Assembly (NCBI GenBank): GCA_046541355.1 | Contig: JBKHDM010000042.1 | Coordinates: forward strand, 1 to 26,894 | Source: CAYZHV01 sp046541355 | Lineage (GTDB): Bacteria > Spirochaetota > Spirochaetia > DSM-27196 > Alkalispirochaetaceae | Length of the DNA: 26,894 nt | Reading direction: 5' to 3' | In this document: positions 1-7,699 of the stretch, in pieces | Position numbering within the stretch: position 1 is the first letter of the stretch | Layout: the number at the start of each line of letters is the position of its first letter | The notes under the pieces: generated by a model | What the model saw: the letters and a program-made list of their open reading frames with translations, nothing else | Told to the model about the DNA's origin: nothing | The model's database searches: none | Translations under genes and position numbers: made by a program

Positions 1-2
1 GC

Positions 3-737
3 ACCTGCCGCTGCCTGCACTGCGGTATTTCCCTGACCCTTCAAACCCTCTCGAGCCTCTCGCCTCCGCTACTGTGCGACGAGTGCAGCTCCCGGCTGCC
101 ACGTCTCGACGGCCCGGTCTGTTCACGCTGCGGCGTTCCCCTTCTCTCGGAGTCCGGAAACTGCCTCAGCTGCCGCCGACAGGAGCGCTCACTCGCCACC
201 CTCGCCGCTCTCTACGAGTATCGTGGTCCGGCGGTCTCCCTCGTCCACGGGTTGAAGGAGCTCGGGGACCTCCGGACCGCGGCGTTCCTCGCCTCCGAAA
301 TGGTCGCCTCCCCGCACCTGCGTCGCCTCCTCGATCGGGCGAAGGAGTCCTGCGGCGGCGGGCTCATCGTCCCGGTCCCCGCCTCACCCCGGGGTCGCCG
401 GCGGCGCGGCTTCGACCAGGCGGAGCTGCTCGCCGGAGAGCTCGCAAGACTCACCGCCCTTCGCTCCCGCTCCCTCCTCTCCCGGCGTCGCGGCAGGTCC
501 CAGAAGGAGCTCGACCGGGGAGAGCGGAGTGTCAACGCCCGGGCGCAGCTGCGATATCGACGGTTTCCACGGATACGGTCCCGGTGGCCCCTGCTCTCCT
601 GCGCCCCGGTTTCCGGGGCGTCGGTCGTCCTCATCGACGATGTCGCCACCACCGGGGAAACCGTCGAGGCCGCCTCTGTGCTGCTCCTCGAGGCGGGGGC
701 GGCGGAAGTCTCAGCTTTGGTTGTCGCCCGTGATTGA
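3..737 (+). CDS. ComF family phosphoribosyltransferase (5'-truncated)
   Basis: The reading frame is open from the window edge, so the true start lies upstream. The first part encodes a zinc-ribbon-like segment with paired cysteines (CRCLHC, CDEC, CSRC and CLSC patterns over roughly the first 60 residues). A type I phosphoribosyltransferase fold follows, with the PRPP-loop motif IDDVATTGET near positions 633-665. The basic block RGRRRRGFDQAE is also typical of ComF. In naturally competent bacteria ComF supports DNA uptake and interacts with recombination proteins; in other bacteria the substrate is unknown. The stop codon overlaps the -35 box of the next promoter. Family assignment is firm. 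A role in competence is not shown, and no other competence gene is visible here. Confidence 0.88.
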   Translation, partial: TCRCLHCGISLTLQTLSSLSPPLLCDECSSRLPRLDGPVCSRCGVPLLSESGNCLSCRRQERSLATLAALYEYRGPAVSLVHGLKELGDLRTAAFLASEMVASPHLRRLLDRAKESCGGGLIVPVPASPRGRRRRGFDQAELLAGELARLTALRSRSLLSRRRGRSQKELDRGERSVNARAQLRYRRFPRIRSRWPLLSCAPVSGASVVLIDDVATTGETVEAASVLLLEAGAAEVSALVVARD

Positions 738-762
738 CACAACCGGAGGCAAGGCGTATTAT
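734..762 (+). promoter_or_regulatory. Sigma70-type promoter of the rimP-nusA operon
   Basis: A perfect -35 TTGACA at 734-739 and a -10 TATTAT at 757-762 are separated by 17 bases. Transcription should begin near 769, giving a leader of about 63 bases before rimP. The -35 box overlaps the comF stop codon. Confidence 0.85.
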
Positions 763-793
763 TCAGACAAACTTTCGAGATGTTATGTCCCGA

Positions 794-825
794 GAGAGTC
801 GTTCTCCAACGGCTCTCTTTTTTTT
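794..825 (+). terminator. Intrinsic terminator/attenuator in the rimP leader
   Basis: The arms GAGAGTCGTT (794-803) and AACGGCTCTC (808-817) form a 10-bp stem with one G-U pair and a CTCC loop, followed directly by eight T residues (818-825). It lies downstream of the operon promoter and ends one base before the rimP Shine-Dalgarno GGAG (826-829). It could end comF transcripts, but RNA polymerase from the 734-762 promoter must also pass it, so it probably works as an attenuator. A competing helix, CTCCAA (804-809) with TTGGAG (824-829), would sequester the ribosome site. Confidence 0.72.
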
Positions 826-831
826 GGAGCA

Positions 832-1287
832 ATGAAGTACAAGCACGATGACCCCTACATCGACGAGGTTGTTCCCCTGATCGAAGGGCTCGGCTTCAAC
901 CTCGTGGAGCTCACCACCGCCCGGCGTAAGGGCACGCTCCACGCCTCGGTAATCCTCTACGCTCCGACGGGGGTAACCCTCGATGACTGCGCCGAGGTCT
1001 ACACCACCCTGTTGCCCCGGCTCGAGGTGATCACCGCAAGCCGGGAGATCCACCTCGAGGTAAGCTCCCCCGGCCTGAGCCGGGCGATCAAAAGCGGCAG
1101 GGAGTTCGAACTGTTCAAGGGGAAGGGAGTACAACTACTCACCGAATCCGAGGAGGAGTGGATCGGCGGCACCATTGAGGATGCCGACGAGCGTGGTGTG
1201 ACCCTCAGGAAAGCCGGCGTTTCAACTCGTTACGATCTTGAAACGATAAGAAAAGCAAAATTGGATGAAAGCCAGGAGGAAGAGTAG
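832..1287 (+). CDS. rimP: Ribosome maturation factor RimP
   Basis: The 151-residue product matches the usual RimP length. RimP assists maturation of the 30S subunit in the cytoplasm. The conserved centre reads IHLEVSSPGLSRAI, equivalent to the family signature LEVSSPGL(D/S)R, and is followed by an SH3-like C-terminal half (KGVQLLTE onward). The ATG at 832 is chosen because RimP homology begins at once (YIDEVVPLIEGLGF). A GGAG lies only two bases upstream of it, an unusually short spacing. An upstream in-frame extension exists but would run through the terminator hairpin. The gene is followed directly by nusA, the standard bacterial pairing. Confidence 0.95.
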   Translation: MKYKHDDPYIDEVVPLIEGLGFNLVELTTARRKGTLHASVILYAPTGVTLDDCAEVYTTLLPRLEVITASREIHLEVSSPGLSRAIKSGREFELFKGKGVQLLTESEEEWIGGTIEDADERGVTLRKAGVSTRYDLETIRKAKLDESQEEE

Positions 1288-3033
1288 ATGGCTGCCGGTC
1301 TTACAGACGCTATCCGAGCCCTCGTTTCCGATCGGGGGATATCAGAAGAGCTGATTCAGCGTACCATCGAGGAGTTCCTCATTGCCGCCTATAAAAAGAA
1401 GTACGGTCAGGCGGATAACGCCGTGGTCCTCTTCAGCGAGGACGGGGATGACGTAACCCTTTACGCTCGCAAGAAGATCGTCGACGAGCTCGAAGATCCC
1501 ACAACGGAGATCGAGATCGATGAGGCGAAGGAACTCAACGAGGAGGCGGAGCTCGGAGATGAGCTTCTCATCGAGATAAATCCGATGGAGTTCGACCGTG
1601 TCGCGGTCCAGAGCGCCAAGCAGAAGGCGAAGCAGACCCTCCGGGAGATTCAGAAGGATACCCTCTACTCGGAGTTCAAGGACAAGGTAGGGGAGCTCAT
1701 CATCGGCTACTACCAGCGGGAGCGAAACGGCAACATCTTTGTCGACCTCGGCAAGACCGAGGGGCTCATGCCGAAACGGTACCAGTCCCCCCGGGAAATC
1801 TACCGCCCCAACGACAGGATAAAGGCGCTCATCTACGAGGTGAGCAAGAGCAACACCGGCCTGCAGATTATTCTTTCGAGAACCCACACGGAGTTCGTCA
1901 AGAGAATCTTCGAGATCGAGGTGCCCGAGGTCTACGACGGTACCGTCGAGATTTTCAAGCTCGTTCGGGAGCCCGGCTACCGGACAAAGATAGCTGTCCT
2001 TTCCAACCGGGAGGACGTGGACCCGGTGGGGGCGTGTGTCGGACTGCGCGGGGTGAGGATCCAGGCGATCGTCCGGGAGCTCGAGGGCGAGAAGATCGAT
2101 ATCCTCAAGTACGAGACCGACCCGAGGCTCTTTATAAAAAACGCCCTCTCCCCCGCGGAGGTGAGTAACGTCCTCATCCTCGATGATGCGAAGCGGCAGG
2201 CGCTCGCGATCGTTCCTGAGAACCAGCTCTCCCTGGCGATCGGAAAGCAGGGACTGAACGTCCGCCTTGCAAACCGCCTTGCCGACTGGAGCATCGACGT
2301 CAAGACCGAGGCGCAGTTCGAGGAGATGGATATCGCCGCCACCAGTCGCCGGGCTGTTTCCGAACTCTTCGGCGAGCTTGTGGAGGAGGAGGAGATTACC
2401 GAAGTCCGGGAGCTTCCGGGTGTTCCGATCTCCATTATCAACGTCCTCAGCGCAAACGGTATCGAGCTGATCGAACACCTCGTTTCCCTCACCGACGACG
2501 AGCTGCGAAAGCTCGACGGCATGACCGAGGGACAGATCGCCGAGCTCAAGCAGATCATCGCCGAGAACATCGAGATCGTCGAGGGCATGGAGGATGAGCT
2601 CGACGCCGAGGAAGCGGCGGGAGAAAAGGAGCGTGACCGGGACGAGCTCACCGAGGAGGATGAGAGCCAGGCCGCGGAGGAGGATCTTGTCGAGACGGGG
2701 ATGGACGAGGCGGCGGATCTCGCCGAGGAGGAAGCGCAGGAGGAGCCCCTTGGCGCAATCTCCGAGCTCGCCCCGTCCGAGGATGAAACCTCCGAGGAGG
2801 AAACCTCCGAGGAGGACGAGGTGATCACCAGCATCGCTGAGCTCCCCTCGATCCCGGAACATATCGTTACCCTCCTCACCGAACAGGGAATAGAAGATAT
2901 AGTGGAGCTTCTCAACATGGAAGAGGAGGAGCTCCGGCAGGTCCCGGGTTTATCCGAAGAGGATGTGGCCACCATCAGGACGATCATCGAGGAGACCGTA
3001 GAGATCGTATCCGAAGAGGACGAGGAAGAGTAA
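1288..3033 (+). CDS. nusA: Transcription termination/antitermination factor NusA with two C-terminal HhH modules
   Basis: NusA binds RNA polymerase and nascent RNA and modulates pausing, termination and antitermination. The order in the 581 residues is: N-terminal RNAP-binding domain (about 1-130), S1 domain (about 135-200), and KH1 and KH2 (about 205-345) with the signature ENQLSLAIGKQGLNVRLA. Two related helix-hairpin-helix modules follow, at about 372-433 (ELPGVP...KLDGMTEGQI) and about 514-575 (ELPSIP...QVPGLSEEDV). A very acidic linker at about 434-512 separates them and contains a small SEEE repeat. The start ATG directly follows the rimP stop, with AGGAGGAA just upstream inside rimP. 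Many bacterial NusA proteins end after KH2, so the paired C-terminal modules recall the acidic repeats of the E. coli protein. Confidence 0.97.
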   Translation: MAAGLTDAIRALVSDRGISEELIQRTIEEFLIAAYKKKYGQADNAVVLFSEDGDDVTLYARKKIVDELEDPTTEIEIDEAKELNEEAELGDELLIEINPMEFDRVAVQSAKQKAKQTLREIQKDTLYSEFKDKVGELIIGYYQRERNGNIFVDLGKTEGLMPKRYQSPREIYRPNDRIKALIYEVSKSNTGLQIILSRTHTEFVKRIFEIEVPEVYDGTVEIFKLVREPGYRTKIAVLSNREDVDPVGACVGLRGVRIQAIVRELEGEKIDILKYETDPRLFIKNALSPAEVSNVLILDDAKRQALAIVPENQLSLAIGKQGLNVRLANRLADWSIDVKTEAQFEEMDIAATSRRAVSELFGELVEEEEITEVRELPGVPISIINVLSANGIELIEHLVSLTDDELRKLDGMTEGQIAELKQIIAENIEIVEGMEDELDAEEAAGEKERDRDELTEEDESQAAEEDLVETGMDEAADLAEEEAQEEPLGAISELAPSEDETSEEETSEEDEVITSIAELPSIPEHIVTLLTEQGIEDIVELLNMEEEELRQVPGLSEEDVATIRTIIEETVEIVSEEDEEE

Positions 3034-3040
3034 CGCCATG

Positions 3041-3069
3041 TTTACATGATGTTCTCGACTGGTTACAAT
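3041..3069 (+). promoter_or_regulatory. Promoter between nusA and infB
   Basis: TTTACA (3041-3046) and TACAAT (3064-3069) are spaced by 17 bases within the 55-base gap between the genes. Initiation near 3076 would leave about 13 bases of leader holding the SD AAAGGGAG (3078-3085). It would supply infB and downstream genes independently of NusA-controlled readthrough. Confidence 0.6.
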
Positions 3070-3088
3070 TGCGCGGTAAAGGGAGTGT

Positions 3089-5710
3089 ATGGCTGAAGAA
3101 CAGGAAAACAACGAGCAGCAGAAGCCTAAGACGACGCTGATCAAGCACAAGAAAGAGCAGGACGAGAAGGGCGACAAAAAAAAGGTCCGGGTCGTCGTGA
3201 AGCGGAAGTCGAAGACCAAAGCTGCTGGTCAGGAAGAAGCCGCCGAGGAGAAAAAGCCCTCGGAGAAGAAGGCAGAGCCACCTCAGATGAAGGAAGCGCC
3301 GGCAAGAAAGGCGCCCACTCCCAGCAGACCGCAACCGGCGGCGGAAGCGAAACCCGCTGAGCCGGAGGAGCAGTCGACAGGCGGGGAAAAGAAAAAGAAG
3401 GACGACAAGCTCGTCTGGCGCCCCGTGCTTCCCGGAGAGTCCGGAGAGTCTCCCGTTCAGCCCGCTGCCGCCTCCCGAAAGGATGAGAAGGGGCGTAAAG
3501 AACGGGCGATGGAAAAACGCTCCCTCGAGGATCTCCCTCAGACCAGACGGATTCAACGCAACGAGACCCGAAGCTCCGCGGCCGCCGCAAGAAGCGCCCG
3601 CAGCAGTGAGCAGGCGAGGCGTAGCGGACCCACAGGAGCCCCCGCCGGCCGCACCGGTCCTCCCCCGGGACGCCCCTCAGGCCCAGGCCGTCCCTCAGGC
3701 CCCCCGAGGCCCGGCCGTCCCGGCCCCGGAGGTCCAGGAGGTCCAGGAGGTCCGCCTCCCCGGGGCGGCGGCGCTCCGGACACCGCAGCGAGAGGCGGTA
3801 CCGGCGGCGGCAAGAGCGGTGGTCGCAAGTTTTTCAAGAGCAAGAAAAAAGAGAGTTACTCCAACAAGCGCGACAGGCAGCAGGAGAAAGAGCTTGCCTT
3901 CAGCCGGAACAAAAAGCCCTCTCCCAAGGCGAATCCGGTCCCGAAGGAGATCGATATCATGGAGGTCGTCACCGTCAGCGAGCTGGCAAGGAAGATGAAC
4001 CTCAAGGCTTCTGATCTCATAGGCAAGCTCATGAACATGGGTATGATGGTTACCATCAACCAGCAGATCGACGCGGAGACCGCGGAGATCCTTGCCAACG
4101 AGTACGGCTGTCAGGTAAAGATCGTCTCTCTCTACGACGAGACGATTATCGAGCGGGAGGAGGAGAAGGAAGAGGACAAGCTGCCTCGGCCTCCAATCGT
4201 TACGGTGATGGGACACGTCGACCACGGCAAGACGAAACTCCTCGATGCTATCCGGGCCACGGACGTTGTGGCGGGGGAGTTCGGGGGTATAACCCAGCAT
4301 ATCGGCGCCTACCAGGTAACCCTCCCCGAGGATCACGGCAAGGTCACCTTCCTCGACACGCCCGGTCACGAGGCGTTTACCCTCATGCGCGCCCGGGGAG
4401 CCCAGGTCACCGACATTGTCGTTCTCGTTGTTGCCGCGAACGACGGGGTCATGCCCCAGACCCGGGAGGCGGTTGACCACGCAAAGGCCGCGGGAGTTCC
4501 GATTATCGTCGCGGTCAACAAGGTGGATCTTCCCGAGGCGAACCCGGACCGGGTAAAACAGCAGCTCTCAGAGCTCGACCTCATACCTGAGGACTGGGGC
4601 GGCAACACGATCTATACGGAAGTCTCGGCTCTCAAGCGGACCGGGATCGAGTCGCTCCTCGAGTCAATTATCCTGCAGGCGGAGGTGCTCGAGCTCAAGG
4701 CGAGCACCGAGGTGCCCGCGGAGGGCAGGGTTATCGAGTCTCAGATCGACCCGGGTCGTGGGGCGGTTTCGACGGTGCTCATCGAGCGCGGCACATTGCG
4801 CGTCGGGGACAGCTTTGTCGCCGGCGTCTATCCCGGCAAGATTCGGGCGATGTTTGACGACCACGGAGACAAGGTCGAAGAGGCGGGCCCGGCGATGCCT
4901 GTGGAGATCCTCGGCTGTGACGGCGTTCCGAACGCCGGCGACCCTTTCCAGGTTACCGAAGACGAGAAGGCGGCCCGGCAGGTAGGCACCAAGCGACAGG
5001 AGCTCAAACGGGTAGAAGAGGCGAAGAGCGTCAAAAAGATCACCCTCGACAACCTCTACGACAGTATCGAGGCGGGGGAGGTCCAGGAGCTCAAGGTTGT
5101 CATCAAGGGTGATGTCCACGGCTCCGTTGAGGCGGTTCAGTCCGCCCTCGAGAAGCTGAGTAACCGGGAGGTGCGGCTCCGCGCGATCCGCGCCGCCGCC
5201 GGAGCGATCAACGAGGGTGATGTCATGCTCGCCGCGGCGTCGGAAGCGATCATTATCGGGTTTCACGTACGTCCGACACCACGAGCCGCGGCCATCGCGG
5301 AGCAGGAAAAGGTAGAGATCCGCAAGTACAACATCATCTACGACGCCGTCGAGGATGTGCGCTCCGCGATGGAGGGGATGCTCGCGCCGGACCTCCAGGA
5401 GGAGATCATCGGTACCGCCGAGGTGCGGGACACCTTTAAGGTGCCCAAGATCGGCGTGATCGCCGGCTCCTACGTCACCGACGGTGTGGTGCGCCGCAAC
5501 GCAAAGGTGCGGGTTTTCCGGGAGGGCGTGATGATCCACGAGGGGTCGATAAGCTCCCTGAAGCGGTTTAAGGACGATGCGAAAGAGGTTGCCTCCGGCT
5601 ATGAGTGCGGTATTGGTCTCGAGAACTACAACGACCTCAAGGTCGAGGATACGATGGAGTTCTACGAGATCAAGGAGATCGCAAAGAAGCTCAGCGAGGT
5701 AGAGAAGTAG
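3089..5710 (+). CDS. infB: Translation initiation factor IF-2
   Basis: IF-2 is the GTPase that brings initiator tRNA to the ribosome. The 873 residues start with a long low-complexity extension: Lys/Glu-rich to about 190, then Gly/Pro/Arg-rich at about 190-255. A conserved N-terminal subdomain follows (VVTVSELARKMNLKASDLIG, near residue 292). The GTPase domain carries G1 GHVDHGKT (375-382), G3 DTPGHE (423-428) and G4 NKVD (477-480). Domains II to IV complete the protein to the end. The ATG at 3089 has a good GGGAG. The collagen-like Gly-Pro stretch is encoded partly by a 9-bp tandem repeat and looks fast-evolving. rbfA follows after three bases. Confidence 0.97.
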   Translation: MAEEQENNEQQKPKTTLIKHKKEQDEKGDKKKVRVVVKRKSKTKAAGQEEAAEEKKPSEKKAEPPQMKEAPARKAPTPSRPQPAAEAKPAEPEEQSTGGEKKKKDDKLVWRPVLPGESGESPVQPAAASRKDEKGRKERAMEKRSLEDLPQTRRIQRNETRSSAAAARSARSSEQARRSGPTGAPAGRTGPPPGRPSGPGRPSGPPRPGRPGPGGPGGPGGPPPRGGGAPDTAARGGTGGGKSGGRKFFKSKKKESYSNKRDRQQEKELAFSRNKKPSPKANPVPKEIDIMEVVTVSELARKMNLKASDLIGKLMNMGMMVTINQQIDAETAEILANEYGCQVKIVSLYDETIIEREEEKEEDKLPRPPIVTVMGHVDHGKTKLLDAIRATDVVAGEFGGITQHIGAYQVTLPEDHGKVTFLDTPGHEAFTLMRARGAQVTDIVVLVVAANDGVMPQTREAVDHAKAAGVPIIVAVNKVDLPEANPDRVKQQLSELDLIPEDWGGNTIYTEVSALKRTGIESLLESIILQAEVLELKASTEVPAEGRVIESQIDPGRGAVSTVLIERGTLRVGDSFVAGVYPGKIRAMFDDHGDKVEEAGPAMPVEILGCDGVPNAGDPFQVTEDEKAARQVGTKRQELKRVEEAKSVKKITLDNLYDSIEAGEVQELKVVIKGDVHGSVEAVQSALEKLSNREVRLRAIRAAAGAINEGDVMLAAASEAIIIGFHVRPTPRAAAIAEQEKVEIRKYNIIYDAVEDVRSAMEGMLAPDLQEEIIGTAEVRDTFKVPKIGVIAGSYVTDGVVRRNAKVRVFREGVMIHEGSISSLKRFKDDAKEVASGYECGIGLENYNDLKVEDTMEFYEIKEIAKKLSEVEK
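3728..3754 (+). repeat. 9-bp tandem repeat (GGAGGTCCA-type) inside infB
   Basis: Two exact copies of GGAGGTCCA and one GGAGGTCCG lie head to tail and encode a Gly-Gly-Pro triplet three times in the flexible N-terminal region of IF-2. Neighbouring CCCTCAGGCCC units (around 3675-3710) extend the Gly/Pro-rich tract. Replication slippage would keep the reading frame. Confidence 0.85.
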
Positions 5711-5713
5711 CGT

Positions 5714-6061
5714 ATGTCTGAACATCGGTTGGCGCGGGTAGAGCGGCAGCTGATCGAAGAGTTGAGCGCGATACTGATGCGGGAGGAGATCAAGGACCCC
5801 CGGGTATCGCCGCTCATATCCTTCTCTCACGCCAAAGTTGCCAAGGATCTCGCCTACGCCCGGGTCTGGGTCTCGGGCTATCTTTCCAGAAACGAACTCG
5901 ACAACGCCGTAGAAGCGCTCAACCACGCCGCCGGCTTCCTCCAGGGAAAGCTCGGAAAGCTGCTGAAGTACCGCTCCACGCCGAAACTCACCTTCGTGGT
6001 CGATCACAGCATCGAGGAAGGCTACGAGATGATTCAGCGGATCAAGGAAGCGAATCAGTGA
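5714..6061 (+). CDS. rbfA: 30S ribosome-binding factor RbfA
   Basis: The 115-residue product has the RbfA size and pattern: RVERQLIEELSAIL at the start, IKDPRVSPLISFSHAKVAKDLAYARVWVSG in the centre as split segments, and LGKLLKYRSTPKLTFVVDHSIEEG near the end, which is the KH-like fold with its R-x-x-P-x-L-x-F-x-x-D signature. It binds 16S rRNA during late 30S maturation and cold adaptation. It follows infB by three bases and its TGA overlaps the truB start by four bases (GTGA), which suggests coupled translation. The upstream SD is weak (AGAGAAG). Confidence 0.95.
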   Translation: MSEHRLARVERQLIEELSAILMREEIKDPRVSPLISFSHAKVAKDLAYARVWVSGYLSRNELDNAVEALNHAAGFLQGKLGKLLKYRSTPKLTFVVDHSIEEGYEMIQRIKEANQ

Positions 6062-6933
6062 CCACCGCCCTGGACGGCTTGATTCTCCTGAATAAGCCGG
6101 CCGGGGTGACATCCTTTCAGGCGCTCCGACCGGTCAAGGCACTCTTTCCGAAAAAGACAAAAGTTGGACACTCCGGCACCCTCGACCAGTTCGCCACGGG
6201 GGTTCTCGCCGTCCTCGTCGGGCGGGGCACCCGGCTCGTCGCCCTCTTCACCGGTTTTGACAAACGCTACGAGGGTACACTCCGTCTCGGGTGGGAGAGC
6301 GAGACCCTCGACCCGGAAGGCCAACCGCACCGGGTCGGTGATCCTCCCGACCCGGATGAGCTGCTCGGCGTCCTCAAACGGTTTCGAGGGGCTCAGACCC
6401 AGGTCCCCCCGCGGTTTTCCGCGGTCCACGTCGGGGGAGAGCGCGCCTACAGGCGAGCCCTCCGGGGCGAAGAGCTCACCATCCCCGAGCGGGCGATCCG
6501 GATTTACTCCCTCGAGCTCCTCTCCTACGAGCCCCCGGACGCGCGAATTGCCGTCCACTGCTCGAAGGGAACCTATATCCGTGCCCTCGCCCGGGATATC
6601 GCCGCTGCCTGCGGTACCTCCGCCTACCTGACAGCCCTTCGGCGCGACTCGGTGGGCCCGTTTACCCTGTCCGAGTCCGTCGACACGCCGACCCTCGATG
6701 CGGTTATTCCCCTGGAAAGGGTGGTACAACGTCTCCCCTCGATCCGGGAGGTGCCCCTCGCCGAAGAGGAGAGTCGCCGCATCGCCCGGGGGGCAAAGAT
6801 CGAAGCTGTGGTCGACAGGCAGCGGCTGACGGGGGAGGAACCGTATCGCGGGTTTCTCGATCCCCGGGGAGAAGTTGTGGCGATAGCGGCGGCCGGAGAC
6901 GGCGGATTTCGCTATATTCTGGTACGGCCATGA
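6058..6933 (+). CDS. truB: tRNA pseudouridine(55) synthase TruB
   Basis: TruB makes pseudouridine 55 in the T-loop of most tRNAs. In the 291 residues, the N-terminal GLILLNKPAGVTSFQAL leads to KVGHSGTLDQFATGVL with the catalytic aspartate at residue 43. The usual family text is GTLDPLATG, so DQF is a mild variant next to an intact catalytic residue. Y-E-G-T-L-R-L-G and the C-terminal CSKGTYIRALARDIA motif are also present. GTG at 6058 overlaps the rbfA stop and has AAGGAAG seven bases upstream. The last 60 or so residues resemble a short PUA-like tail. Confidence 0.94.
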   Translation: MTTALDGLILLNKPAGVTSFQALRPVKALFPKKTKVGHSGTLDQFATGVLAVLVGRGTRLVALFTGFDKRYEGTLRLGWESETLDPEGQPHRVGDPPDPDELLGVLKRFRGAQTQVPPRFSAVHVGGERAYRRALRGEELTIPERAIRIYSLELLSYEPPDARIAVHCSKGTYIRALARDIAAACGTSAYLTALRRDSVGPFTLSESVDTPTLDAVIPLERVVQRLPSIREVPLAEEESRRIARGAKIEAVVDRQRLTGEEPYRGFLDPRGEVVAIAAAGDGGFRYILVRP

Positions 6934-7685
6934 CAATACTCTCCTGGGAGCGACTATCGATCGACCGGCGTGATGTTCCCGCGGCCCTGACTATCGGCAA
7001 TTTTGACGGGATGCACCGGGGTCATCAGACCCTCGTTCGCCGGATCGTCGAGGAGCCGCGGCGGCTCTCCCTGGTCGTTACCTTTCGACGTAATCCCGCC
7101 TGGTATCTCCGTCGGGAGCACTATCTCGGAGACATTATGTCCCTGGAGCAGAAGCTCGAGGTTCTGCGGGCGTACGGGGTGGATTACGTTATCCTCCTCG
7201 ATTTCGGCTCCCAGGTGCGCGGACTCACGGGGGATCGCTTTCTCGACGCCCTGCAGGCGCGCTTTCATCTCGAACACCTGGTAGTCGGCTATGACTTCCA
7301 TTTCGGTAAGAACCGGGAAGTAGGGGCAAAACGGCTGCAGCAGCTCGGAGCGGACCGTCGCATACGGGTTGACATCGTCGAGCCACTAATTGATAATGAG
7401 AGGTCAATCAGCAGCACTCGCATTCGCGAGTGTATCGCGGCGGGGGATGTGCAGACGGCGCAGCGTCTGTTGAGCCGACCCTACACGTTGGATGTTCGAA
7501 ACGGGATCCCCGGGCTTGCGGGGGACACCGAACAGGTACTGCCTGCAAGCGGAACCTACCGGATCTCGCTTCGAACAGCTAACGGCCAACGGGAAGGTAC
7601 GGTTACCATCACTGGACAGGCGCTCCACTGGGCTGCGGATACCTCCGATGCGACAGAAATTGAGATTCTATCACCAGTTTTTTGA
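6930..7685 (+). CDS. ribF: RibF-type FAD synthetase (FMN adenylyltransferase) lacking a recognisable riboflavin kinase core
   Basis: The N-terminal nucleotidyltransferase domain is clear: LTIGNFDGMHRGHQTL (20-35) holds the HxGH-type motif, followed by VVGYDFHFGKNREVG (118-132) and the SSTRIRECIAAGD motif (161-173). This domain adenylates FMN to FAD. Bifunctional RibF proteins then carry a riboflavin kinase barrel of about 120 residues with a G-FPTAN motif. Here only about 70 residues follow RPYTL (184-188). A strand resembling LPxxGxYxV is present (LPASGTYRIS), but no G-FPTAN and no distal kinase glutamate region. The total of 251 residues is short against the usual 300-320. ATG overlaps the truB stop (ATGA). 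The gene also houses a promoter for rpsO. Confidence 0.87.
   Translation: MTILSWERLSIDRRDVPAALTIGNFDGMHRGHQTLVRRIVEEPRRLSLVVTFRRNPAWYLRREHYLGDIMSLEQKLEVLRAYGVDYVILLDFGSQVRGLTGDRFLDALQARFHLEHLVVGYDFHFGKNREVGAKRLQQLGADRRIRVDIVEPLIDNERSISSTRIRECIAAGDVQTAQRLLSRPYTLDVRNGIPGLAGDTEQVLPASGTYRISLRTANGQREGTVTITGQALHWAADTSDATEIEILSPVF
7369..7397 (+). promoter_or_regulatory. Promoter inside ribF for rpsO-pnp
   Basis: TTGACA (7369-7374), a 17-base spacer and GATAAT (7392-7397) sit inside the ribF coding region. The stretch around the -10 uses unusually AT-rich codons (CTA ATT GAT AAT) for this GC-rich genome. Initiation near 7404 would give rpsO a leader of about 295 bases. Confidence 0.6.
7416..7431 (+). 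other. Perfect 6-bp hairpin at the start of the predicted rpsO leader
   Basis: ACTCGC (7416-7421), loop ATTC and GCGAGT (7426-7431) form an exact stem, beginning about 12 bases after the predicted start of the internal transcript. It also codes for the conserved TRIRE residues of RibF, so the pairing could be coincidental. Confidence 0.4.
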
Positions 7686-7699
7686 GAGGAGTTGTATCC

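Noticed and set aside
74..832. Long open frames on both strands overlapping the comF end (a 219-residue plus frame and a 206-residue minus frame)
   Set aside because: They are Arg/Pro-rich low-complexity translations of GC-rich DNA and overlap the frame carrying clear ComF motifs.
1342..2862. A 506-residue open frame antisense to nusA, and a similar 482-residue frame antisense to the infB end
   Set aside because: Codon bias (GAG/CTC) makes the antisense frame open; no recognisable motif, no SD, and nusA/infB are certain.
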